Of a stretch of 64,000 bases of DNA, positions 34,281 to 42,602 are shown one piece after another (within the stretch, counting starts at the first letter, position 1; every line of letters begins with the position of its first letter). The position numbers and the translations under genes are program-made. The notes below the pieces were generated by a model. The model made no database searches. It was not told the DNA's origin and saw nothing but the letters and a program-made list of their open reading frames with translations. Origin of the DNA: Pseudoflavitalea sp. G-6-1-2 (GTDB taxonomy: Bacteria; Bacteroidota; Bacteroidia; Chitinophagales; Chitinophagaceae); contig NZ_JABBGB010000001.1 in NCBI RefSeq assembly GCF_012927185.1, forward strand, positions 806,001-870,000. The letters are read 5' to 3'.

Positions 34281-35147
34281 TTAGTTTTTCTTTTCGAGCA
34301 GTTTGAAGAACTGATCCAGTTGTGGCAGAATCACAATACGGGTTCTGCGGTTAGCAGCTTTACCTTCTACAGTATCATTTGCACCAACAGGTACATATTC
34401 AGAGCGACCGGCAGCGGTCATCTTAGCTGGCTCGAGACCATACTGGTTTTGCAGAACGCGAACTACAGAGGTAGCACGTTTTACAGACAGATCCCAGTTG
34501 TCTACGAGAACGCCTCTTGAGAAACCTACGTTGTCTGTATGACCTTCAACCATGAATTCGATATCAGGCTGATTTTTCAGTACAGTTGCAACTTTGCCGA
34601 GAACTTCTTTTGCTTTATCGGTTACATCATAGCTTCCGCTTTTGAACAACAGTTTGTCGGAGATGTCGATGTAAACAACACCTTTGTCAACTTTGATGTT
34701 GATGTCTTTATCGTCCAGGTTGCCGATAGCGCCTTTCAGATTCATCACCAGTTGCATGTTGAGTGAATCTTTCTTAGCCATAGACTGCTGGAGCGTTTGG
34801 ATATAAGCGTCTTTAGCGCCGATATTGTCCAGAGACTTGCGAATGCTTTCTGCCTGAGAGCTGGAGATCACGGAGAGATCCTGCAGTTGTTTCAGGGCAG
34901 TAGTATTGTTTTCTTTAAGGAACGCGATTTGTTTGTTGAGGCCATCGATTTCAGTTTGCAGGCCTGCAGCTTTACGTGCAGCTTCTGCTTTCAGGTCTTC
35001 GCAACCTTTGAGATCGTTGGTTAATTTACCATTAGCTTCTGTGAGCTGTGCAACTTTGGCTTGTTCAGCCGCGAATTTCTTTTTACTTACGCAAGAGTAA
35101 AGGAGGATAGGGGACACTGCTACTAATAAGAATTGACTGGGCTTCAT
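34281..35147 (-). CDS. OmpA family lipoprotein (Pal-like peptidoglycan-binding)
   Basis: A 288-residue lipoprotein: MKPSQFLLVAVSPILLYSC with lipidated C19. The ATG at 35147 is the start; the upstream extension to 35180 would spoil the signal. Residues about 25-125 form a coiled coil (KKFAAEQAKVAQLTEANGKLTND and similar heptads). The OmpA C-terminal domain follows, with FMVEGHTDNVG, NWDLSVKRATSVVRVL and GKAANRRTRIVILP, the residues that hold the diaminopimelate of peptidoglycan. It probably anchors the outer membrane to the wall. Confidence 0.92.
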   Translation of the reverse strand: MKPSQFLLVAVSPILLYSCVSKKKFAAEQAKVAQLTEANGKLTNDLKGCEDLKAEAARKAAGLQTEIDGLNKQIAFLKENNTTALKQLQDLSVISSSQAESIRKSLDNIGAKDAYIQTLQQSMAKKDSLNMQLVMNLKGAIGNLDDKDINIKVDKGVVYIDISDKLLFKSGSYDVTDKAKEVLGKVATVLKNQPDIEFMVEGHTDNVGFSRGVLVDNWDLSVKRATSVVRVLQNQYGLEPAKMTAAGRSEYVPVGANDTVEGKAANRRTRIVILPQLDQFFKLLEKKN

Positions 35148-35245
35148 ATAAATTGATTTGATTGAGAAATATACATCCATCCGTGCATTGCTGCAATTGC
35201 CTTTCTTTTTATGCTTTTAGCAAGCTTCATGCCTAACTGGGGTTC

Positions 35246-35253
35246 CAAAGGTA
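35246..35253 (-). promoter_or_regulatory. Candidate -7 box for OmpA lipoprotein
   Basis: TACCTTTG on the minus strand matches TAnnTTTG exactly and would give a leader of about 90 nt. The -33 element is not clear. Confidence 0.4.
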
Positions 35254-35382
35254 AATGAAGCAGATAAATTAGTTACTAAACAATTAGTTAAGTGTTGTTT
35301 TTAAGTTCTTTTTAATGCGCGTGCATAGGGGTATTCAAACTACCACAAAGTAGTATTGACGGGCATTTGGAATTGTTATCCC

Positions 35383-35411
35383 TTTGCATGTGTTATCAGC
35401 CTATACCTTTA
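35383..35411 (+). promoter_or_regulatory. Promoter of candidate small RNA
   Basis: TTTG (35383-35386), 17-nt spacer, TACCTTTA (35404-35411), which differs from TAnnTTTG only in the last base. A start near 35415-35419 would read into the hairpin at 35444. Confidence 0.55.
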
Positions 35412-35415
35412 TCTG

Positions 35416-35469
35416 GAGATCAGGTTCACGCTTATTTCCAGGGCCCCACATCAAGCGGTGGGGTTTTTT
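35416..35469 (+). ncRNA. Candidate small RNA upstream of recA
   Basis: About 55 nt between a canonical-looking promoter (35383-35411) and an intrinsic terminator: CCCCAC (35444-35449)/GTGGGG (35458-35463) with an 8-nt loop and TTTTTT. TCCAG at 35437 can pair with CTGGA around 35413 if the start lies slightly upstream. No ORF of any length fits. recA has its own promoter 180 bp further on, so this unit is not its leader. It fits a short stable or regulatory RNA; the start site is inferred. Confidence 0.5.
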
Positions 35470-35630
35470 ATTGGAAGAGTTATTAGAAGTGATGATCATA
35501 TGATGGGTACGGTTAATCACTGGATAATTTCTGCTGCTGCACAAACGAAATACTACCGTAAATATTTTATTCAGGATCAGGCAAAAAAAACGCCACCAAA
35601 AAAATTAGTTCATTTTGCTAAAATAATTAG

Positions 35631-35660
35631 TTTGTAATCCGGAAATTTCCCCTACATTTG
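35631..35660 (+). promoter_or_regulatory. recA promoter
   Basis: TTTG (35631-35634), an 18-nt spacer and TACATTTG (35653-35660) match the Bacteroidota consensus fully. The ATG at 35717 leaves a leader of about 50 nt. This is the best promoter in the window. Confidence 0.85.
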
Positions 35661-35716
35661 ACATACAATATCGCACTCTACTAATAACTACTAACAATAC
35701 TAAAAAACTACCCATT

Positions 35717-36745
35717 ATGGCTAAAGAGAAGGACAGCGTTGGCGTTGAAAACAACGACAAACTGAAAGCACTGAAACTCACCATTGATAAGATCGAGAAA
35801 GACTTTGGTAAGGGAAGTGTAATGATGATGAATGAAAAATCCCAGGATCCGCATGAAGTGGTATCTACCGGGTCAATCGGTCTCGATACAGCATTAGGTA
35901 TCGGCGGATTTCCGAGGGGGCGTATCATTGAGATCTATGGTCCTGAATCATCCGGTAAAACAACCGTAGCCATACACGCAATTGCAGAAGCACAGAAAAA
36001 AGGTGGCATGTGTGCCATCATCGATGCGGAACACGCATTCGACAGCGCTTATGCACGCAAACTGGGAGTAGATGTAGACAATCTCCTGATCTCTCAACCT
36101 GATTATGGAGAGCAGGCACTCGAAATTGCAGACAGATTGATTCTTTCCGGTGCACTCGATGTTGTGGTGATCGACTCTGTGGCTGCGCTGGTACCAAAAG
36201 GTGAGCTCGAAGGTGAAATGGGCGACAGCAAGATGGGTCTTCAGGCACGTCTGATGTCTCAGGCGCTTCGTAAACTCACAGCAACGATCAATAAGACCAA
36301 TACCATTTGCATATTCATCAACCAGTTGCGTGAAAAGATCGGTGTAATGTTCGGTAACCCCGAAACAACCACCGGTGGTAATGCCCTGAAGTTCTACGCA
36401 TCTGTTCGTCTTGATATCCGCCGCATGGCTCAGATCAAAGATGGTGATGAAGCAATCGGTAACCGTGTGAAAGTAAAAGTGGTTAAGAATAAAGTAGCTC
36501 CTCCATTCCGCGCAGCAGAATTCGATATCGTTTTCGGAGAAGGTATCTCCAAAACTGGTGAGATCCTCGATATGGGAGTGGAATTAGGAATCGTAAATAA
36601 AAGCGGTAGCTGGTTCAGCTACAATAGCGATAAACTCGGACAGGGACGTGATGCAGTGAAACAATTGCTGATCGACAATCCTGAACTGAGCAACGAGATC
36701 GAAACTAAGATCCGTGAAAAGATTAAGGAAATGCAGAATGCGTAA
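35717..36745 (+). CDS. recA: Recombinase RecA
   Basis: A 342-residue RecA: it polymerises on single-stranded DNA, performs strand exchange and drives co-protease reactions. Walker A is GPESSGKT (68-75 region) in [20 protein letters not shown], Walker [13 protein letters not shown]; the L1/L2 loops are seen in [19 protein letters not shown] and [20 protein letters not shown]. The length and order are standard. The promoter is at 35631-35660 and a terminator at 36804. Confidence 0.98.
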   Translation: MAKEKDSVGVENNDKLKALKLTIDKIEKDFGKGSVMMMNEKSQDPHEVVSTGSIGLDTALGIGGFPRGRIIEIYGPESSGKTTVAIHAIAEAQKKGGMCAIIDAEHAFDSAYARKLGVDVDNLLISQPDYGEQALEIADRLILSGALDVVVIDSVAALVPKGELEGEMGDSKMGLQARLMSQALRKLTATINKTNTICIFINQLREKIGVMFGNPETTTGGNALKFYASVRLDIRRMAQIKDGDEAIGNRVKVKVVKNKVAPPFRAAEFDIVFGEGISKTGEILDMGVELGIVNKSGSWFSYNSDKLGQGRDAVKQLLIDNPELSNEIETKIREKIKEMQNA

Positions 36746-36803
36746 GCATCCCATCAACTCTGCATTCAAAAGATAGTTTTATGATGGGTTAGTAAATAGT
36801 AGG

Positions 36804-36836
36804 ACCGGCCAATTCTTTGGCTGGTTTTTCTTTTTT
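36804..36836 (+). terminator. Intrinsic terminator of recA
   Basis: ACCGGCCAA (36804-36812) pairs with TTGGCTGGT (36817-36825) with one G-T pair, followed by TTTTTCTTTTTT. Confidence 0.82.
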
Positions 36837-36956
36837 ATAGAACTCTCTTGAAACCTATGATAGAGTAAGGCCTGACACTGGTTTACAGGCACAAAACAAA
36901 CAGCTGTTCTGCCTGTTATCCCTAACCGATTTTTCCCGGAGGTTCTTTTTCCCGGC

Positions 36957-37439
36957 TTATGCACTTACGCACATGAATGCCGGTTTTTTCTTCTGAACAA
37001 AACCTTTTGCATTCTCCTGACGAATCATTTTAGAAGGCATAGCCCAGAACTCAGGCGCATCCTTAATTCCCTCCGAAGCATAAGAAACTTCAAACGCTTT
37101 CGACAGAGATGGAAACAGCACCATCGAACGCTCACGGTCTATCATATACGCAGTATTGAACGCCACCTTCTTTGCAGTAACTTTTGCTCCTCCCCTGGTG
37201 GTGGCCGTGAACCTTTGTCCATTCCAGTTCACCGATTCAAGCTGTCCCAACTTTACTTCCTTCACCTTCCCCCCACTCTTCAGAAAAGAATCGGTTACAC
37301 CAGCCGTTTTGGTTCCCATTCCCTGCACCAATAAAATGTCTGCATCATCCAATTGAATTTCTGCCACTACCATATCTGGCATCATTAAAACAGCAGGAGC
37401 TATCATACCCGTGCGAAATAGAAAATTTCTTCTGTTCAT
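36957..37439 (-). CDS. Exported protein with Tat-like signal, unknown function
   Basis: A 160-residue protein beginning MNRRNFLFRTGMIAPAVLMM, a Tat-like twin-arginine signal. The mature part has a core DADILLVQGMGTKTAGVTDSF, a beta-rich middle (VKLGQLESVNWNGQRFTAT) and a lysine-rich end. No domain recognised; a solitary gene 3' of recA on the opposite strand. The export signal suggests folding before export, perhaps with a cofactor. Confidence 0.55.
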   Translation of the reverse strand: MNRRNFLFRTGMIAPAVLMMPDMVVAEIQLDDADILLVQGMGTKTAGVTDSFLKSGGKVKEVKLGQLESVNWNGQRFTATTRGGAKVTAKKVAFNTAYMIDRERSMVLFPSLSKAFEVSYASEGIKDAPEFWAMPSKMIRQENAKGFVQKKKPAFMCVSA

Positions 37440-37809
37440 ATAGCAGGAATTTTAATGTAATAAGCAAATTTTGAATACTTCCCGAAGGAAAAGGGTATTG
37501 CTACCTGATACCGGTAAACAGCAAACTATCTGTTCTGCCGTTGTTCAGGAAACAGGTAATATTTATCGCATGTACATCAGGGTAAGCTGCAAAATGCAGC
37601 ACTGTTCTATGTTTCGGAGCTATGGAAGGGAAAATCTGTACTAAAATTAGAGAAAGTAAAGGAAATAAAAAAGGGGTCTGAATAGACATTCAACCCCGCT
37701 TTAAAATCCAATATCCTATGAAAAACCGAGGTAAAAATAAGGGTGAAAATCCATTTCTGCAATACCATTTTGTGGTAATCGGTAAAATCCCTGTTTGAAT
37801 TGACTAAAA
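37440..37809. other. Gene-poor region between two minus-strand genes
   Basis: 370 bp, AT-rich. It holds a 62-codon frame on the minus strand at 37501-37689 with a signal-like start (MSIQTPFLFPLLSLILVQIF) and no known motif; it might be a tiny secreted peptide or a decayed gene. No terminator or exact promoter box was recognised. Confidence 0.4.
37501..37689 (-). CDS. Possible small secreted peptide
   Basis: 62 codons, ATG start, hydrophobic N-terminus followed by a polar tail ending in GRTDSLLFTGIR. Unlike an obvious shadow, no other gene lies opposite it. There is no motif, so this remains a weak call; it could be a remnant. Confidence 0.22.
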   Translation of the reverse strand: MSIQTPFLFPLLSLILVQIFPSIAPKHRTVLHFAAYPDVHAINITCFLNNGRTDSLLFTGIR

Positions 37810-38436
37810 TCAATTTTTCAGCAGCCTTTCCTGTGTTACGGTTCCGGTTACGCGGTTTGTGCAGCGAAGGAGGTAAATACCCTTTTCCAGGGATGTAACA
37901 TTAATGGTTTGCAGCCCCTGAATTCTGCTCTGGCTGAGGCGGAGTTGCCCATTGCCATCGAGCACCTGCAGATCGATGGGGTCTTCGGTACGTACAATTA
38001 ATATATTGTCTACAGGGTTGGGGTAAAATTTGAAGGAGATATCGCCGGCCACCATCGTGCTGGCAATCAGAGAATATTGTTCCACACCCGTTTTACCGGC
38101 ATGTTTAATTCTGTAAGCATTGCGGCCCTTCGCAGGGGAATCATCCACCCACTCGTACCAGTCGCCCGTTTCCGGCTGTTTCAACAGTGCCACCATTTCA
38201 AAATCTTTCCCGCCCGCACTTCTCTCCACTGACACAAACTCTCTGTTTCCGTTCTTCGGCAGGCGCCAGTTAAGCAAAACCCTTGTTTTTTCTTTTACGG
38301 TAGCCACAAGATTGGTAACCTGCGAAGAAGATGCATCCGACTGATCCTGTATTTCCGATGTGGTATCAGCCTGCGCCCATGCCGTGGATAATCCACCGCA
38401 CAACACGCAAAACAGGAATATCAGATTTTTAAGCAT
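37810..38436 (-). CDS. Secreted protein with T9SS type A sorting domain
   Basis: A 208-residue exported protein. ATG 38436 is used because the longer frame begins with TTG. The signal peptide ([15 protein letters not shown] onward) ends at AWAQ. Residues about 45-125 resemble a fibronectin-III-like domain ([20 protein letters not shown]). The C-terminal 75 residues are a type IX sorting signal: [43 protein letters not shown]. It is divergent from the mgsA gene, and the two starts lie about 140 bp apart. Function of the mature protein is unknown. Confidence 0.8.
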   Translation of the reverse strand: MLKNLIFLFCVLCGGLSTAWAQADTTSEIQDQSDASSSQVTNLVATVKEKTRVLLNWRLPKNGNREFVSVERSAGGKDFEMVALLKQPETGDWYEWVDDSPAKGRNAYRIKHAGKTGVEQYSLIASTMVAGDISFKFYPNPVDNILIVRTEDPIDLQVLDGNGQLRLSQSRIQGLQTINVTSLEKGIYLLRCTNRVTGTVTQERLLKN

Positions 38437-38564
38437 CAAAGTGTTTTTCAATTTTCAGGAACAGCATATTTACAATATCCGTGCCCAGGTGGTTGAAAAA
38501 CGAAGCAACAACAGCAAAATTTTTGGAGCACACGTTAAAGTTTCTTCAAAAAGCCCGTTATCAC

Positions 38565-38572
38565 TACCTTTA
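38565..38572 (+). promoter_or_regulatory. Candidate -7 box for mgsA
   Basis: TACCTTTA, one base from TAnnTTTG, only 3 bp before the ATG at 38576. If used, the transcript is leaderless. Confidence 0.35.
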
Positions 38573-38575
38573 AGC

Positions 38576-39031
38576 ATGATCAAGACCCGACGTTTAGAAA
38601 TAAGAAAACGCATCGCCCTCGTAGCACACGACAATAAGAAGAAAGACCTCATCGAATGGGCCGAGTTCAATAAAACTGTACTCTCCAAACACGAACTGAT
38701 AGCCACAGGCACCACAGGAAAACTGCTGGAAGATCAGCTGGACAGGCCTGTTAAAAAATTCCTCTCCGGCCCACTCGGCGGAGATCAGCAGATCGGCGCC
38801 ATGATTGCCGGAGGAGAGATCGATATCCTCATCTTCTTCTGGGACCCCATGGAAGCACAGCCCCACGACAGTGACGTTAAAGCCTTGCTGCGTATTGCCA
38901 TGGCATGGAACTGCATCATGGCATGCGATCGCTCCACTGCTGACTTTGTACTGACATCTCCCCTGATGCAGAGTGAATATCTCTGCACTATCCCTGATTA
39001 TTCAGGATACCTTAAACGAAAGATCGACTGA
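38576..39031 (+). CDS. mgsA: Methylglyoxal synthase
   Basis: A 151-residue enzyme that converts dihydroxyacetone phosphate to methylglyoxal, a bypass of lower glycolysis under phosphate shortage. The start ATG 38576 opens on a basic segment leading to [16 protein letters not shown]. Family blocks: [12 protein letters not shown] (phosphate loop), [20 protein letters not shown] with its catalytic aspartate, [20 protein letters not shown] and [13 protein letters not shown]. The frame is open upstream to 38360, but that part has no homology-like features. Confidence 0.93.
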   Translation: MIKTRRLEIRKRIALVAHDNKKKDLIEWAEFNKTVLSKHELIATGTTGKLLEDQLDRPVKKFLSGPLGGDQQIGAMIAGGEIDILIFFWDPMEAQPHDSDVKALLRIAMAWNCIMACDRSTADFVLTSPLMQSEYLCTIPDYSGYLKRKID

Positions 39032-39053
39032 GTTTGTTAATGATTCCATACAC

Positions 39054-39087
39054 CCGGCAATAAGGCCATTGGCCGTAAATTTGCCGG
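39054..39087. other. Nested inverted repeat at the uvrB promoter
   Basis: CCGGCAA (39054-39060) and TTGCCGG (39081-39087) enclose GGCC-ATT-GGCC (39064-39074). The repeat overlaps the -7 box TAAATTTG (39076-39083). It could be the mgsA terminator, as a CTTTTT run follows shortly, or an operator; the T-run is weak. Confidence 0.45.
39076..39083 (+). promoter_or_regulatory. Candidate -7 box for uvrB
   Basis: TAAATTTG matches TAnnTTTG exactly; the ATG at 39104 is 20 bp away. No TTTG was found at the expected -33 distance. Confidence 0.45.
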
Positions 39088-39103
39088 TTATCCTTTTTAA
39101 ATT

Positions 39104-41149
39104 ATGGCATTCAACTTACACAATCCATTTACTCCTTCGGGCGATCAGCCGGGAGCCATCCGTCAGTTGACCGAAGGCATCCTCGCAGGTGAACAATCCC
39201 AGGTCTTACTGGGTGTTACCGGAAGTGGTAAAACCTTCACCATGGCCAATGTGATTCAGAATGTGCAACGCCCTACCCTGGTGCTAACACATAACAAAAC
39301 ACTGGTGGCCCAACTATATGGTGAGTTCAAACAGTTCTTCCCGGACAATGCCGTTGGTTACTTTGTGAGCTATTACGATTATTATCAGCCGGAGGCCTAC
39401 ATGCCTGTGTCTGATACCTATATTGAAAAAGATCTCAGCATCAACGATGAGCTGGATAAACTCCGCCTGCACGCCACTTCCGAACTGCTCTCCGGCAGAC
39501 GCGATATCATTGTAGTTGCATCCGTGAGCTGTATCTATGGTATGGGTAATCCGCAGGTACTGGAAAATGGTATCATTCGCATCAACCGCGGACAAACCAT
39601 TTCGAGGCAGGCTTTCCTTCACTCGCTGGTTAATGCGCTCTACAACCGCACCCAGCTTGAATTTACACGCGGTACTTTCCGCGTGAAAGGAGATACTGTT
39701 GATATCAATCTGCCCTATCTCGACCAGGGCCTTCGCATCACTTTCTTCGGAGATGAGATCGAAACCATCGAAACGCTCGATATCAAAACCGGCAAACGCA
39801 TCGCCGGAAAAGAAACAGCAGCCATCTTCCCTGCCAATCTTTACCTGGCACCAAAAGATATTATTCAGCAGATCCTTTACGAAATTCAGGATGAAAGCCA
39901 CAGGCAGGTTGAATATTTCAAACAGGTGGGCAAGTTCATCGAAGCGCAACGCCTGAGTGAACGCGTGAATTATGATGTTGAAATGATCCGCGAACTCGGC
40001 TACTGCAACGGCGTAGAAAACTACTCCCGCTTCTTCGACAGAAGAACTCCGGGAACACGCCCATTCTGTCTGCTCGATTACTTCCCCGACGATTATCTCA
40101 TGATCATCGATGAGAGCCACCAGACCATTCCGCAGATCAGCGGCATGTACGGTGGTGACCGCAGCCGCAAACTGGTGCTGGTTGATTACGGTTTCAGGCT
40201 TCCTTCGGCGATGGATAACCGCCCGCTTAACTTCCACGAGTTTGAATCGCTCACCAATCAGGTAGTGTATGTGTCGGCCACTCCCGGCGAATACGAACTG
40301 GAAAAAACCGGCGGCGTAGTTGCAGAACAGGTGGTCCGTCCGACAGGATTGCTCGATCCGCCCATCGAAGTTCGCCCAAGCGTTAATCAGATCGACGACC
40401 TGCTCGACGAAATAGACAAGCGCGTTAAGAAAGGAGACCGTGTGCTGGTAACCACCCTCACCAAAAGGATGGCAGAAGAGATGGACAAATACCTGCACCG
40501 CATCAATATCAAATCGAAGTACATCCACAGTGAAGTGGATACACTGGAGCGCGTGGAAATCCTTCGCCAGCTCAGGCTCGGCGATATCGATGTACTGGTG
40601 GGAGTTAACCTGCTCAGAGAAGGGCTCGATCTCCCGGAAGTCTCGCTGGTAGCCATTCTCGACGCAGACAAAGAAGGCTTCCTCCGCAACGAACGCTCAT
40701 TGACCCAAACGGCAGGACGCGCAGCCCGTAACGTAGACGGACTCGTAATCTTCTATGCCGACAAGATCACCGAAAGCATGCAGCGAACGATGGACGAAAC
40801 CTCCCGCCGCCGCGAAAAACAGATCGCTTACAATCTTGAACATAATATCACGCCAAGAACAGTCACCAAGTCCAAAGAACAGGTGATGGCCCAGACCTCT
40901 GTAGTTGACATCAAAGGGTACGATCCCGACAGTCCGCTTCGCGTTATGCCTGGCGAAGACATCGTAAGAGTTTCGGCAGCGGCAGAAGAACAAGTGGAAT
41001 ATCACACCATTCCTCAGATAGAAAAAGCTGTAGGAAAACTGAAGAAGGAAATGGAAAAAGCCGCAAGGGATCTGGATTTCATGGAGGCAGCCCGACTTCG
41101 CGACGAAATGTTTTCCCTGCAGAAAAAACTCCAGGAAATGAAACAATAA
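39104..41149 (+). CDS. uvrB: Excinuclease ABC subunit UvrB
   Basis: A 681-residue damage-verification helicase of nucleotide excision repair; it acts with UvrA, UvrC and UvrD. Walker A GVTGSGKTFTMA, the beta-hairpin region (VSYYDYYQPEAYMPVSDTY, which clamps damaged DNA), motif II IIDESHQTIPQI and the helicase C motifs GVNLLREGLDLPEVSLVA and TQTAGRAARN are all present. The C-terminal UVR domain (MEKAARDLDFMEAARLRDE) binds UvrC. The start is ATG 39104. Confidence 0.98.
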   Translation: MAFNLHNPFTPSGDQPGAIRQLTEGILAGEQSQVLLGVTGSGKTFTMANVIQNVQRPTLVLTHNKTLVAQLYGEFKQFFPDNAVGYFVSYYDYYQPEAYMPVSDTYIEKDLSINDELDKLRLHATSELLSGRRDIIVVASVSCIYGMGNPQVLENGIIRINRGQTISRQAFLHSLVNALYNRTQLEFTRGTFRVKGDTVDINLPYLDQGLRITFFGDEIETIETLDIKTGKRIAGKETAAIFPANLYLAPKDIIQQILYEIQDESHRQVEYFKQVGKFIEAQRLSERVNYDVEMIRELGYCNGVENYSRFFDRRTPGTRPFCLLDYFPDDYLMIIDESHQTIPQISGMYGGDRSRKLVLVDYGFRLPSAMDNRPLNFHEFESLTNQVVYVSATPGEYELEKTGGVVAEQVVRPTGLLDPPIEVRPSVNQIDDLLDEIDKRVKKGDRVLVTTLTKRMAEEMDKYLHRINIKSKYIHSEVDTLERVEILRQLRLGDIDVLVGVNLLREGLDLPEVSLVAILDADKEGFLRNERSLTQTAGRAARNVDGLVIFYADKITESMQRTMDETSRRREKQIAYNLEHNITPRTVTKSKEQVMAQTSVVDIKGYDPDSPLRVMPGEDIVRVSAAAEEQVEYHTIPQIEKAVGKLKKEMEKAARDLDFMEAARLRDEMFSLQKKLQEMKQ

Positions 41150-41244
41150 TTGAAACAGTATCGCGAATACACCAATGTTCCCACACAGAAAGTGAATGCT
41201 CCGAATGTAGGATAACCGGATCAGGAACCGCCACACCGAATTTG

Positions 41245-41274
41245 AACGCTGACCGTAACGGTTGGCGTTTTTTT
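41245..41274 (+). terminator. Terminator after uvrB
   Basis: AACGC-TG-ACCG (41245 onward) and CGGT-TG-GCGTT form a stem with an inner mismatch, followed by a run of seven T (41268-41274). Confidence 0.68.
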
Positions 41275-41337
41275 GTGTCCCAACCAGATAACGCGGTATT
41301 GTCGTTTTTTTTCAGAGCAAAACGTCCAAAATCATAA

Positions 41338-42513
<1,176 letters not shown>

Positions 42514-42602
42514 TCCCCCTTCATCACCCGTTTCTGCCTCTTCGTCTCTCCAATCGCCAAATACCTGTTCCGTCGGAACTGCTTTGTTGTTAACTTAGCG
42601 GC

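Larger units (their letters stand above)
35148..35716. other. Intergenic region between OmpA lipoprotein and recA
   Basis: 569 bp, divergent. It contains the OmpA -7 box (35246), the candidate small RNA with its promoter and terminator (35383-35469) and the recA promoter (35631-35660). Nothing else is recognised. Confidence 0.6.

Noticed and set aside
39314-40528. Long frame opposite uvrB
   Set aside because: Fully covered by the well-conserved uvrB gene; composition typical of an antisense shadow.
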